In this document: one piece after another, positions 40,628 through 49,341 of the stretch
Numbering within the stretch: position 1 is the first letter of the stretch
Layout: each line of letters begins with the position of its first letter
DNA from: Hyphomicrobiales bacterium
GTDB lineage: Bacteria > Pseudomonadota > Alphaproteobacteria > Rhizobiales > Beijerinckiaceae
Direction: 5' to 3'
DNA length: 64,000 nucleotides
Assembly: GCA_900466745.1 (NCBI GenBank)
Contig: UBNE01000012.1
Coordinates: 62,001-126,000, forward strand
Program-made: the position numbers and the translations under genes
The notes under the pieces: model-generated
The model's database searches: none
The model's input: only the letters and a program-made list of their open reading frames with translations
What the model was told of the DNA's origin: nothing

Positions 40628-42216
40628 GCCTGTCCCGATCATCGGCGCTCGTCGCCGCGATGCTCACGGTCGCCGGCCCGGCCGCCGCCCTGACGAGGCT
40701 CGCCCCGAATCGGCCGCAGACGGTGGCGCTGAAGCAGGCGGCGCCGGAACGCTTCGATCCGCAGGCCCGGGCCGGGGACTATCTCGCCGGCTTCGTCGAT
40801 GGCGGCCCGGCCGGTTCCGTGACCGTCGATCTCGCGGATGCGGATGGCGGGCCGGTCAGGCGGCTGGTGACGGCGGGGCGCGGCCGCAGCGAATTTCGCT
40901 TCGTGGCCGAGAAGGCCGGACAGGTGTTGCAGGTGACGGCCGCAAGCCCGGGCAGCGTGACGATCGGCCTGTCCCAGCACCTCGCGCGGGAGCAGCAGAG
41001 GTTCACGCCCCAGCCGCCGCTGAGCCCCGCGATCGCAAGATTATCCGCCGAGATCGCGGCCGGCGGCACCGCCGACGCGTTCTGGCAGGAGGCCGAGCGG
41101 ACAGGCGCGCCTCTCGTCGAGCCGGGCCCCGACGGGAAGACCATCCTCACCTTCCTGTATCGCGGGGCAAGGCGCAATGTCCGCATTTTCGGCGCGCCGA
41201 GCGGCGACCATGACGAGATGCAGCGCCTGCCCGGAAGCGATGTCTGGTATCGCAGCTATCTCGTGCCGGCGGAGACGCGCCTCTCCTACAAGCTCGCGCC
41301 CGACGTGCCGGACCTGCCGGGCTCCGCCCGCGAGCGCCGCATCGCCATCCTCGCCACGGCGCAGGCCGACCCGCTCAACCGGCATTCCTGGCCAGGCGAC
41401 GCGCCCGACCGCTTCAACCGGGAATCGACCGTCGTCTTGCCGGCCGCGCCGGCGCAGCCCTGGCTCGACCGGGCCCAGGCGCCTGCCGGGACGGCGACGG
41501 ACGGCTCCATCGCCTCCTCTCGTCTCGGCAACAGCCGGCAGATCACGATCTATCGCCCGCCGGGCTTCGATGCGGGCCGCCCCGACAATCTCCTGCTCTT
41601 CGTCTTCGACGGCCCGGAATACCAGTCGAAGGTGCCGACACCGCGCATGCTCGACGCGATGATCGCGGCGGGCGCCCTGCCGCCGACCGTGGCGGTCTTC
41701 GTCGCCAATGCCGACCGCGAGGCGCGGGGGCGCGAATTGCCCGGCAATCCCGCCTTCGCCGACTTCATGGCCGAGGAATTGCTGCCGCGGGTCCTGGCGG
41801 AGACGGGGCTGAAGCACGATGCGGCGCGCACCATCCTCGCCGGATCGAGCTTCGGCGGGCTCGCGGCTGCGACGGTCGCCTTCCGGCACCCGGCGCGGTT
41901 CGGCAATGCGATCAGCCTGTCCGGCTCGTTCTGGTGGCATCCCCCCGGAAGCGACCCGGCCAGCCCCAACCACGTCGCCGCGCTCTTCGCCCGCTCGCCG
42001 CGCCTGCCGGTGCGCTTCTTCCTGAGCGCCGGCCTCTTCGAGGGCGGCAGCCCCTCTCATGGCGACGGCATCCTCGAAACCTCACGACATCTGCGCGACG
42101 TGCTCGTTGCACGCGACTATGAGGTGACCTATCGCGACTATGCCGGCGGCCACGACTATCTCGTCTGGCGCGGGGCGCTGGCCGACGGCCTGCTGGCGCT
42201 GTTCGGCAGACGCTAG
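40621..42216 (+). CDS. Exported enterochelin-esterase-like hydrolase (Fes/Cee-like)
   Basis: A 531-residue esterase with a signal peptide (residues 1-23, ending AAA before LTRL), so it acts in the periplasm, unlike cytosolic Fes. After a beta-rich N-terminal domain comes a Fes-type domain (GDHDEMQRLPGSDVWYRSYLVPAETRLSYKL). An alpha/beta-hydrolase domain follows, with nucleophile Ser410 in AGSSFGGLAAATVAF and His511 in GGHDYLVWRG, the usual Fes ending. It should cut the trilactone of a tricatecholate siderophore. It overlaps the receptor stop; an alternative GTG start is at 40624. A CeuE-like binding protein follows 35 bp on. Confidence 0.88.
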   Translation: MVSLSRSSALVAAMLTVAGPAAALTRLAPNRPQTVALKQAAPERFDPQARAGDYLAGFVDGGPAGSVTVDLADADGGPVRRLVTAGRGRSEFRFVAEKAGQVLQVTAASPGSVTIGLSQHLAREQQRFTPQPPLSPAIARLSAEIAAGGTADAFWQEAERTGAPLVEPGPDGKTILTFLYRGARRNVRIFGAPSGDHDEMQRLPGSDVWYRSYLVPAETRLSYKLAPDVPDLPGSARERRIAILATAQADPLNRHSWPGDAPDRFNRESTVVLPAAPAQPWLDRAQAPAGTATDGSIASSRLGNSRQITIYRPPGFDAGRPDNLLLFVFDGPEYQSKVPTPRMLDAMIAAGALPPTVAVFVANADREARGRELPGNPAFADFMAEELLPRVLAETGLKHDAARTILAGSSFGGLAAATVAFRHPARFGNAISLSGSFWWHPPGSDPASPNHVAALFARSPRLPVRFFLSAGLFEGGSPSHGDGILETSRHLRDVLVARDYEVTYRDYAGGHDYLVWRGALADGLLALFGRR

Positions 42217-42251
42217 ATCATCGCTGGCGCATCGCTCCAGGAGTCCGAACC

Positions 42252-43190
42252 ATGCCATGTGACCGCCGCCAGTTCCTGCGCCAGATCGCCGGCGCTGCCC
42301 TGCTCGCCATCCCCGCGGCCGGCGGCCGGGCTCATGCCGCGCCGGTCACGGTGAAGCATGATCGCGGCGAACTGTCCCTGCCCGGCATTCCCGCCAGGGT
42401 CGCGACCTTCGACCTGACGGCGCTCGACACGCTGGATGCGCTCGGCGTTCCCGTCGCCGGCGTGCCGGATTTCACCATGCCGTCCTATCTCGCCGGCTAT
42501 GCCGACAAGCGCTATGCGCGGATCGGCTCGCTCTTCGAGCCCGATTACGAGGCGCTGAGCGCGCTTGGCCCGGACCTCATCATCGTCGGCGGCCGCTCGC
42601 GCGCGAAATATGCCGAACTCTCCCGGATCGCGCCGACGCTCGACCTGACCGGCGACGCCGCCCAGCCCTATGCCAGCGACCTGGTCAACATCGCGACGCT
42701 GGGCCAGCTCTTCGGCAAGGACAGGGAGGCGGCGGCGCTGGTCGCGCGCATCCAGGCTTCCGTCGCCGCATTGCGCCAGAAGGCGATGCAGGCCGGCAAG
42801 GGCCTTTTCCTGCTCGTCACCGGCGGCCGGATCAGCGCCTATGGTCCGGGCTCCCGCTTCGGCATGATCCACGACGTCTTCGGCGTCGCCCCGGCCATGA
42901 CAAACATCAAGCCCGGCGTCCATGGCCAGCCGATCTCCTACGAGCTCATCCGGAAGGCGAACCCGGACTGGCTCTTCGTGCTCGATCGCGACGCCGCCAT
43001 CGGGCGGCAGAAGGAAGGCCAGGCAGCGGCGACCCTGCTCGACAACGAGCTCGTCGGGCAGACGACGGCCTGGAAGACGAAGCAGGTCGTCTATCTGGAC
43101 GCGCCCGCCTGGTATCTCTCCGGCGGCGGCGCCCAGTCGCTGCAGGGTGCGATCGACCAACTGACGCAGGCCTTCTCGCGGCCGCGCTGA
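42252..43190 (+). CDS. CeuE/YclQ-like catecholate-iron binding protein (orphan)
   Basis: A 312-residue periplasmic binding protein. The leader CDRRQFLRQIAG looks twin-arginine-like, cleaved near AHA. The mature protein has FDLTALDTLDALGVPVAGV and LGPDLIIVGGRSRAKYAELSRIAPTLDLTGD. Likely iron ligands are His224 (VHGQPISYE) and Tyr288 (AWYLSGGG), matching the His and Tyr of Campylobacter CeuE that complete the shell around tetradentate catecholates. An AGGAG site precedes the ATG. No permease or ATPase gene is adjacent. The closely similar protein at 60838 has a full importer, which this one may share. Confidence 0.87.
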   Translation: MPCDRRQFLRQIAGAALLAIPAAGGRAHAAPVTVKHDRGELSLPGIPARVATFDLTALDTLDALGVPVAGVPDFTMPSYLAGYADKRYARIGSLFEPDYEALSALGPDLIIVGGRSRAKYAELSRIAPTLDLTGDAAQPYASDLVNIATLGQLFGKDREAAALVARIQASVAALRQKAMQAGKGLFLLVTGGRISAYGPGSRFGMIHDVFGVAPAMTNIKPGVHGQPISYELIRKANPDWLFVLDRDAAIGRQKEGQAAATLLDNELVGQTTAWKTKQVVYLDAPAWYLSGGGAQSLQGAIDQLTQAFSRPR

Positions 43191-43252
43191 ACGCAGCGCC
43201 CGAGACCGGGCGACGGGGATGGCCGCACGCTTCCCAGCAGGATCGGGATGCG

Positions 43253-44146
43253 TCAGGGAGCGAGGCAATCGCTGCGCAGGAAGCGCATGAACTCGTTCAC
43301 GAGCTCGGTCCGTGGACTGTGCGAGGGGAAGAGCACGCCGAAATTGTAAGGTACGTCGGGCTGGAAACGGCGCCAGACCAATCCCCTGGCGGCAAAGGCG
43401 CCGGCCGTGAAGCGGTCCGTGACCGTAACGCCCACTCCATTCGCCACCAATTCGCAGGCTATGGCGGCGATGGGCGTATCGACACGGATGTCCGGTACGG
43501 CGCCCGCGTCGTCCAGCGCCTGCTGCAGCGGCAAATGCACGAAGCTGTCGCGTCCCTTGCCGACGAAGGGCAGCCCGTGCAGATCCCGCGGCGTGACGAC
43601 CTCGCGCCCGGCCAGCGGATGGTCCGGCTGCATCACGCAGACCCCGATGGCCGGGTCGAAAAGCTCGATGTCCACGCCCGGCTTTTCCATCGGCAGCATG
43701 GCGAAGCCGATATCGAACTGGCGCGTCGAGACCCAGGACGCGATGGTTTCGGAGCGCTGCACCTGCAAGGCGGCCGCCACCCCCTGCCGGGCCGCCAGGA
43801 AACGCGCCAGCGCGGCCGGCAGAAACTGATGGGCCAGCGCCGGCATGCTGACGATCCGGAGCTGCTCCACGCGCCGCTCCCTGATCTGCGCGGCCCGCTC
43901 GGCGATGCGCTCGAGCCCGACGAAGCTGCGCTCGACCTCGTCATGGAGGGCAAGCGCCTCGGCCGTCGGCCAGCTCCGCCCGTCGGCGCGGGTGAACAGC
44001 GCGAATCCGAGGCGTTCCTGAAGCTCCTTCAGGAGCCTCGATATCGAAGGCTGCGACGTTCGCAGCAGGCGCGCGGCCTGGGTAAAGCTGCCGACATGCA
44101 AGACGGCGTTGAAGGCCTCCCAATGCTTGTGGCTGATCTGCGTCAC
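43253..44146 (-). CDS. LysR-family regulator of the polyamine-type ABC operon
   Basis: A 297-residue regulator with a GTG start at 44146. The helix-turn-helix is WEAFNAVLHVGSFTQAARLLRTSQPSISRLLKELQ; the co-inducer domain starts about residue 90 (EQLRIVSMPALAHQFLPAALARFL). It is divergent from the transporter and amine-metabolism operon. A 24-bp near-perfect palindrome lies in the gap. It probably activates that operon in the presence of the imported compound or a product. Confidence 0.88.
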   Translation of the reverse strand: MTQISHKHWEAFNAVLHVGSFTQAARLLRTSQPSISRLLKELQERLGFALFTRADGRSWPTAEALALHDEVERSFVGLERIAERAAQIRERRVEQLRIVSMPALAHQFLPAALARFLAARQGVAAALQVQRSETIASWVSTRQFDIGFAMLPMEKPGVDIELFDPAIGVCVMQPDHPLAGREVVTPRDLHGLPFVGKGRDSFVHLPLQQALDDAGAVPDIRVDTPIAAIACELVANGVGVTVTDRFTAGAFAARGLVWRRFQPDVPYNFGVLFPSHSPRTELVNEFMRFLRSDCLAP

Positions 44147-44242
44147 ATCAAGGCGCCTCGAAGCCGGAGGATCCAGACTGCCGGTGCTGTCGGGCGCGGG
44201 CGGCAGGCCGCCGCCACGAGGCGGTCGAACCTACTCATATCA

Positions 44243-44285
44243 AATCCGGATCGAGCGATCCAGATTTCGTCAATTGACATATAAC
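44243..44285 (+). promoter_or_regulatory. LysR palindrome and -10 element of the transporter operon
   Basis: A 24-bp palindrome at 44243-44266 (arms AATC and GGATCG facing CGATCC and GATT) has only one mismatched pair. It lies immediately upstream of a TATAAC at 44280-44285, which would serve as a -10 with no good -35. The palindrome sits where a LysR protein would contact RNA polymerase. Transcription would start near 44291, 48 bases before the binding-protein gene. Confidence 0.6.
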
Positions 44286-44338
44286 CCTCTCGTCGAAACC
44301 CTGCGGTCAACCAGGATAAGAACCGAGGGGTCGAAGCT

Positions 44339-45388
44339 ATGAGTTCTCCACGTCGCAGAATCCGTCCGACGGCAATCGGGGCGGCGCTGCTGGCCATGGC
44401 GGCGGTATCGTCCGGCGCCCGCGCGCAGGATACCATGTATGTCGCGGGTTATGGCGGTTCCTTCGAGCGGCTCATGCGCGAATCCGTGATTCCGCCGTTC
44501 GAGAAGGCCAACAACGTCAGGATCGAGTACGTCGCCGGCCAGTCGACCGCGACGCTGGCGAAATTGCAGGCGCAGCGCAGCAAGCAGGAAATCGACATCG
44601 CGATCGTCGATGACGGCCCGATGTACCAGGCCGTGCAGTTCGGCTTCTGCGCGCCGATCCAGAAGGCGCCCGTCCTCGACGACATCTATCCGATCGCGAA
44701 ATTGTCGGAGCAAGCGATCGCCTTCGGCATCGGCGTCACCGCGCCGGTCTACAACACCAAGATCTTCAAGGAGAAGGGTCTTCCGGCCCCGGCATCCTGG
44801 GCGGATCTCGGCAACAGCGCCTATAAGGGCCAAGTCGCGCTGCTCGGCGCCGCCAGCACGACCGGCCTCCACGGCCTGATCATGGTCGCCCGCGCCAAGG
44901 GCGGCGGCGAGGCGAATATCGACCCGGGCTTCAAGGCCTTCAAGGAGGAGATCCGCCCGAACATCGTGACCTTCGCCCCCTCCGCCCCGAAACTGGAGGA
45001 ACTCCTGCAAAGCGGCGAGATCGCCATGACGGTCATCGCCCGCTCGCGCGCCGTCGCCCTCAGGAAGGAAGGCCTGCCGCTCGAGGCGGTGGAGCCGAAG
45101 GAAGGCGCCGCCGCCCTGATGGTGACGATGTGCCCGGTCGTCGACAGCGACGTCCCCGCGCAATCGCAGAAATTCATCCAGCACATGCTCTCGCCCGCCA
45201 TCCAGAAGGTCTTCGCCAAGGCGGGCTACGGGCCGGTCAACCGGAAGACCGAGCTCAGCGCGGAGGAGAAGGAGGGGCTTGCCGTCGGCGACGAGGCCGT
45301 CGGCAAGCTCGCAAAGATCGACTGGCCGGTGGTCAACCAGCACCGCGCGGCCTGGACGCAGCGCTGGAATCGCGAAGTGGAACGCTGA
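44339..45388 (+). CDS. ABC substrate-binding protein (spermidine/putrescine PotD type)
   Basis: A 349-residue periplasmic protein. The signal peptide covers about residues 1-30 (ending GARA before QD) and the mature protein opens MYVAGYGGSFERLMRESVIPPFEKANNVRIEYVAGQST, typical of the extracellular solute-binding family 1 proteins for polyamines, opines and other amino compounds. A GAGGGG site stands 9 bases before the ATG. First gene of a seven-gene operon. The ligand is not known, but the enzymes downstream suggest an amine or opine-like compound. Confidence 0.9.
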   Translation: MSSPRRRIRPTAIGAALLAMAAVSSGARAQDTMYVAGYGGSFERLMRESVIPPFEKANNVRIEYVAGQSTATLAKLQAQRSKQEIDIAIVDDGPMYQAVQFGFCAPIQKAPVLDDIYPIAKLSEQAIAFGIGVTAPVYNTKIFKEKGLPAPASWADLGNSAYKGQVALLGAASTTGLHGLIMVARAKGGGEANIDPGFKAFKEEIRPNIVTFAPSAPKLEELLQSGEIAMTVIARSRAVALRKEGLPLEAVEPKEGAAALMVTMCPVVDSDVPAQSQKFIQHMLSPAIQKVFAKAGYGPVNRKTELSAEEKEGLAVGDEAVGKLAKIDWPVVNQHRAAWTQRWNREVER

Positions 45389-45398
45389 TCCTTCCCGG

Positions 45399-45422
45399 CC
45401 CGGCCGGCTTCGCCCGGCCGGG
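45399..45422 (+). terminator. Strong hairpin after the binding-protein gene
   Basis: CCCGGCCGG at 45399-45407 pairs with CCGGCCGGG at 45414-45422 around a 6-base loop, in the 60-bp gap between the binding-protein and ATPase genes. It lacks a T-run. Such hairpins often protect the upstream mRNA or partly terminate, so that more binding protein than membrane components is made. Confidence 0.6.
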
Positions 45423-45448
45423 GCATTCCAGAACGGACTTTCCAGACA

Positions 45449-46522
45449 ATGGCTAAGATCGCGCTCGAGGCGCTCACGAAGCGTTTCGCTGCCTTCACGG
45501 CGCTCGCCGGCATCGACCTGGCGATCGAACCGGGAGAATTCGTCGGACTTCTCGGGCCTTCCGGCTGCGGCAAGACCACGACCCTGAACATCGTGGCGGG
45601 GTTCGAGGAGCCCAGCAGCGGGCGCGTCCTTCTGGACGGCCGGGACCTGGCGGGCGTGCCGGCGAACCGGCGCGGAATGGGCATCGTGTTCCAGAGCTAC
45701 GCCCTCTTTCCGCACATGACCGTGGCGGAAAACGTCTCCTTCGGGCTGGAGATGCGCGGGATCGGCCGCGCCGAGCGGGAGGGGAAGGTCCGCCAGGCGC
45801 TCGACCTGGTGCATTTGTCGGCCATGAGCGAGCGCTATCCGCGCCAGCTTTCCGGCGGGCAGCAACAGCGGGTCGCGCTGGCGCGGGCCCTCGCCATCGA
45901 GCCCGCCCTCCTCCTGCTCGACGAGCCGCTGTCCAATCTCGACGCCAAGCTGCGCGAGGAGATGCAGATCGAGATCCGCGCCATCCAGCGGCGCGTCGGC
46001 ACGACGACGATCATGGTCACGCACGACCAGGCCGAGGCCCTCGCGACCTGCGACAAGATCGCCGTGATGGATGCCGGCCGCATCGTCCAGCTCGCCGACC
46101 CGCTGACGCTCTACGACGCGCCAGCCAGCCGCTTCGCCGCCGCCTTCGTCGGGCGATCCTCCCAGATCCCGGCCAAGGTCGCGGCCGTCGACGGGGCGCT
46201 CGCGCGCCTGCGCATCGACGGCCTGGCGACGGAGGTCGGCGGGCGGCTTCGCCATTCGCTGGCGGCGGGGGACGCCGTCTCGATCGCGCTGCGCCCCGAG
46301 AAGGTCCGGCTCGGCGCTCCCGGCACGGGCACGGTCGAGGGCCTCCTGCAATCGCGCGTCTTCCAGGGCAATTGCTGGCTGTTCTCGGTCGACACCCAGG
46401 TCGGCGCCGTGCTCGTGTCGGAGCCGCATCGCGGCGTCCCGCGCTTCGGGGAAGGCGATGCGGTGTCGATCGCCTGGGCCGCGGAAGATGCAGCCATCGT
46501 CCCGGAGGCCGCCCATGGCTAG
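45449..46522 (+). CDS. ABC transporter ATP-binding protein (PotA type)
   Basis: A 357-residue ATPase. Walker A is GPSGCGKTTT near residue 37, the Q-loop VFQSYALFPHM, the signature LSGGQQQRVALARALA, Walker B LLLLDEPLSNLDAKLRE and the switch MVTHDQAEALA. A C-terminal TOBE domain (about 240-357, with VSIALRPEKVRLG) is typical of polyamine, sugar and iron importers. Its end overlaps the first permease start by 8 bp. Confidence 0.92.
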   Translation: MAKIALEALTKRFAAFTALAGIDLAIEPGEFVGLLGPSGCGKTTTLNIVAGFEEPSSGRVLLDGRDLAGVPANRRGMGIVFQSYALFPHMTVAENVSFGLEMRGIGRAEREGKVRQALDLVHLSAMSERYPRQLSGGQQQRVALARALAIEPALLLLDEPLSNLDAKLREEMQIEIRAIQRRVGTTTIMVTHDQAEALATCDKIAVMDAGRIVQLADPLTLYDAPASRFAAAFVGRSSQIPAKVAAVDGALARLRIDGLATEVGGRLRHSLAAGDAVSIALRPEKVRLGAPGTGTVEGLLQSRVFQGNCWLFSVDTQVGAVLVSEPHRGVPRFGEGDAVSIAWAAEDAAIVPEAAHG

Positions 46523-47378
46523 CGCCAGGCGCCGGAGCGCGCCCTATCTCCTGAGCCTGCCGGCGCTGCTGTTCTTCGCCGCGCTGCTGGTCACTCCCCT
46601 CGTGATGATCGCCGGCCTGAGCTTCCAGGCCTTCGACCTGAACACGGGCCGGACGGGCGGCCTGACATTCGGCAACTACGCCGATACGCTGGGGGACCCC
46701 TATTATCACGCCATCTTCCTGCGCACGGTCGGCATCGCGCTGGCGACGACGGCGATCTGCATCCTGATCGGCGCCCCGGAAGCCTATTTCCTGTCGCGCA
46801 TGCGCGCTCCCTGGCGCTCGATCTTCCTGATCGTGACCTTGAGCCCGCTGCTCATCTCGGTCGTCGTGCGCACGCTGGGATGGGCCCTGCTCTTCGGCCG
46901 GAACGGCGTGATCAACCAGGTCCTCGCGGCCCTCGGCCTCGCCTCGAGCCCGATACCGATGCTCTATACCGTTCAGGGCGTCGTCATCGCGCTGGTGCAT
47001 GTGGCGGTGCCGTTCATGGTAATCTCGGTCTGGGCCGCGCTGCAGCGCCTCGACCCCAAGGTGATCCGGGCGGCGAGCTCGCTCGGCGCCAGCGAATTCA
47101 CGGTCTTTCGGCGCATCGTGCTGCCGCAGGTCGTCCCGGGCATCCTGTCGGGGTCGCTGATCGTCTTCGCCCTGGCGGCCAGCGCCTTCGCAACCCCGGC
47201 GATCATCGGCGGGCGGCAGCTCAAGGTCGTCGCCACGGCGACCTACGACGAATTCCTCGGGACGCTGAACTGGCCGCTCGGAGCCGCGATCGCCATCGTC
47301 CTGCTCGCCGTCAACGCCGCGATCATGCTGACCTATAACCGCATCGTCGAGCGGCGCTATGCGAGGTTCGCGCAATGA
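46515..47378 (+). CDS. ABC transporter permease (PotB type)
   Basis: A 287-residue permease with six membrane helices, opening LLSLPALLFFAALLVTPLVMIAGLSF. The EAA loop is visible as AASSLGASEFTVFRRIVLPQVVPGI. The ATG at 46515 overlaps the ATPase gene end, and the stop overlaps the second permease by 4 bp (ATGA), so the transporter parts are translationally coupled. Confidence 0.9.
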   Translation: MASARRRSAPYLLSLPALLFFAALLVTPLVMIAGLSFQAFDLNTGRTGGLTFGNYADTLGDPYYHAIFLRTVGIALATTAICILIGAPEAYFLSRMRAPWRSIFLIVTLSPLLISVVVRTLGWALLFGRNGVINQVLAALGLASSPIPMLYTVQGVVIALVHVAVPFMVISVWAALQRLDPKVIRAASSLGASEFTVFRRIVLPQVVPGILSGSLIVFALAASAFATPAIIGGRQLKVVATATYDEFLGTLNWPLGAAIAIVLLAVNAAIMLTYNRIVERRYARFAQ

Positions 47379-48169
47379 GCCGCAACGGAGCCTTCGCGAT
47401 CGCCTTCCACACCCTGTTCGTCGCCTTCATGCTGGCGCCGCTGGTGGTGGTCATGTGGATGTCGCTGACGCCCGCGAACCTGCTGTCCCTGCCGACCTCG
47501 GCGCTCTCGCTGCGCTGGTTCCGGGCCATTCTCGACCATAGCCAGTTCATCGACGCCTTCTGGTTCAGCATCCTGCTGGGCTTCCTCTCGGCCACGCTGG
47601 CGATGCTGCTGGCCGTGCCGGCGGCGCTCGCCCTGGCGCGCCATCGCTTTCCCGGGCGGGAAGGCCTGGTCGCGCTCTTCCTGTCGCCGCTAATCATCCC
47701 GCATGTCGTGCTCGGCGTCGCCTTCCTGCGCTTCTTCACGCAGATCGGGACGACGGGAACCTTCGCCGGGCTTCTCGGAGCTCATGTGCTGGTGATCTTT
47801 CCCTATGGGCTGCGCCTCGTCCTGGCGGCCCTGACGACGAGCGATCCGGCCATCGAACGCGCGGCGATCTCGCTCGGAGCCTCACGATGGACCGTGTTCC
47901 GCCGGGTGCTCCTTCCGCTGATGATTCCCGGCGTCGCTGGCGGGTGGGTCATCTCCTTCATCCAGAGCTTCGACGAGGTGACGATGACCGTGTTCGTCGC
48001 GACCCCGTCCTCGATGACGCTGCCGGTACGCATGTACCACTACATCGAGGAGTCGATCGACCCGCTGGTCGCCTCGGTCTCGACCGTCGTCATCCTTCTC
48101 ACCTTCCTGCTCATGGCCGTCGTGGACCGCATCTACGGGCTCGACCGCATCCTGGTCGGCAAGGGCTGA
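47375..48169 (+). CDS. ABC transporter permease (PotC type)
   Basis: A 264-residue permease, the partner of the preceding one. Six helices are expected, starting AFHTLFVAFMLAPLVVVMWMSLTP. The EAA loop is AAISLGASRWTVFRRVLLPLMIPGV. The C-terminal region (ESIDPLVASVSTVVILLTFLLMAVVDR) is standard for PotC and also helps to recognise the permease remnant at 51.8 kb. Confidence 0.9.
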   Translation: MSRNGAFAIAFHTLFVAFMLAPLVVVMWMSLTPANLLSLPTSALSLRWFRAILDHSQFIDAFWFSILLGFLSATLAMLLAVPAALALARHRFPGREGLVALFLSPLIIPHVVLGVAFLRFFTQIGTTGTFAGLLGAHVLVIFPYGLRLVLAALTTSDPAIERAAISLGASRWTVFRRVLLPLMIPGVAGGWVISFIQSFDEVTMTVFVATPSSMTLPVRMYHYIEESIDPLVASVSTVVILLTFLLMAVVDRIYGLDRILVGKG

Positions 48170-48209
48170 ACGCCCCGCCGATCGACCCCGACCTCTCGAG
48201 GACTGGACA

Positions 48210-49331
48210 ATGAAAGCAATTGTTGTGGGGGCCGGCGTCGTCGGCTCGTCGGTGGCCTATCGCCTCGCGCAGGCCGGAGCGGATGTGACCGTCGTCGAGG
48301 AGCGGCGGCCCGGCGGCGGCACGTCGAGCGTGACCTATGCCTGGGTCAACGCCTGCGAGAAGCTGACATCCGAGGCCTATTTCCGGCTCAATTTCGCCGG
48401 GCGCCAGGCGCATGAGGCGATTCTGGCCGAATTCCCCGGCGCGAATTGGTATCACCGGCCCGGCGTGCTGCAATGGCAGGACGCGGAAGCGGAGGCCGGC
48501 GGCCGCGACGGCAGCGATCCGATGGCGAAGCTGGAGCAGCTCGTCGCCTGGGGCTATCCGGCGGAGGTCCTCGGGCTGGACGACGTGCGCCGGCTCGAGC
48601 CGGAGATCAATCCCGAGGCGATCGGCAGCGCGCCCGTCATTCACTACCCCCGCGACGGCTGGCTCGACCCCGTCCCTTATTCCGGCGCCCTGATCGGCGC
48701 GGCCCGGGAGCGTCACGGCGCCAGCCTCCTCGAGGCTCGCGCGGCCCGGCTGATGCTGGCCGGGAACCGCTGCGGCGGCGTCGTGCTGGAGGACGGCCGC
48801 ACGATCGAGGCCGACGTCGTGGTGAATTGCGCAGGCCGGTGGCTCAACGACATCGTCCCGGCGCCCGAATACCGCATCCCGCTGGCGCCGACGCTCGGCA
48901 TCGTCGCCTATACGCCACCCGCCGGCGCCCCTCTCAGAAGCGCGCTTCGCACCCCGCTGATCAATATGCGCCCCGATGGCGGCGGCCGTTTCCTGCTGCG
49001 CTCGAACGAGCTCGACCGCCTGCTCGCCGACGACCAAGGCGCCCTGCCCGGCCATCCGCTGGCGCAGGAGCTGATGCGGCGGGCCGCCAGGACCGTTCCG
49101 GCGCTGAAGAACGTCCCCGTCGAGGCCGTCCGCATCGCGACGCGCCCCATTCCGCAGGACAGCTACTCGGCCGTCGGCCCCGTTCCGGGCCTGTCGAACT
49201 ACTATGCGGTGGTGACGCATAGCGGCGTGACGCTGGGAGCCTTCCTGGGCGAAGCCGTCGCCGACGAACTCGTGCATGGGCGCAGCCGCGACGAACTCTC
49301 CGCATTCCGCCCCAGCCGCTTCTTCAATTGA
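48210..49331 (+). CDS. FAD-dependent amine/amino-acid oxidoreductase (DAO family)
   Basis: A 373-residue flavoenzyme of the glycine/D-amino acid oxidase group. The FAD-binding start is AIVVGAGVVGSSVAYRLAQAGADVTVVEE; a second FAD segment is VVVNCAGRWLND, and the C-terminus has YYAVVTHSGVTLGAFLGEAVADEL. It would oxidise a secondary amine or D-amino acid. In opine catabolism, opine oxidases of this family split the opine. It lies 40 bp after the permease gene and 10 bp before the octopine-dehydrogenase-like gene. Confidence 0.87.
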   Translation: MKAIVVGAGVVGSSVAYRLAQAGADVTVVEERRPGGGTSSVTYAWVNACEKLTSEAYFRLNFAGRQAHEAILAEFPGANWYHRPGVLQWQDAEAEAGGRDGSDPMAKLEQLVAWGYPAEVLGLDDVRRLEPEINPEAIGSAPVIHYPRDGWLDPVPYSGALIGAARERHGASLLEARAARLMLAGNRCGGVVLEDGRTIEADVVVNCAGRWLNDIVPAPEYRIPLAPTLGIVAYTPPAGAPLRSALRTPLINMRPDGGGRFLLRSNELDRLLADDQGALPGHPLAQELMRRAARTVPALKNVPVEAVRIATRPIPQDSYSAVGPVPGLSNYYAVVTHSGVTLGAFLGEAVADELVHGRSRDELSAFRPSRFFN

Positions 49332-49341
49332 GGATCGCCCG

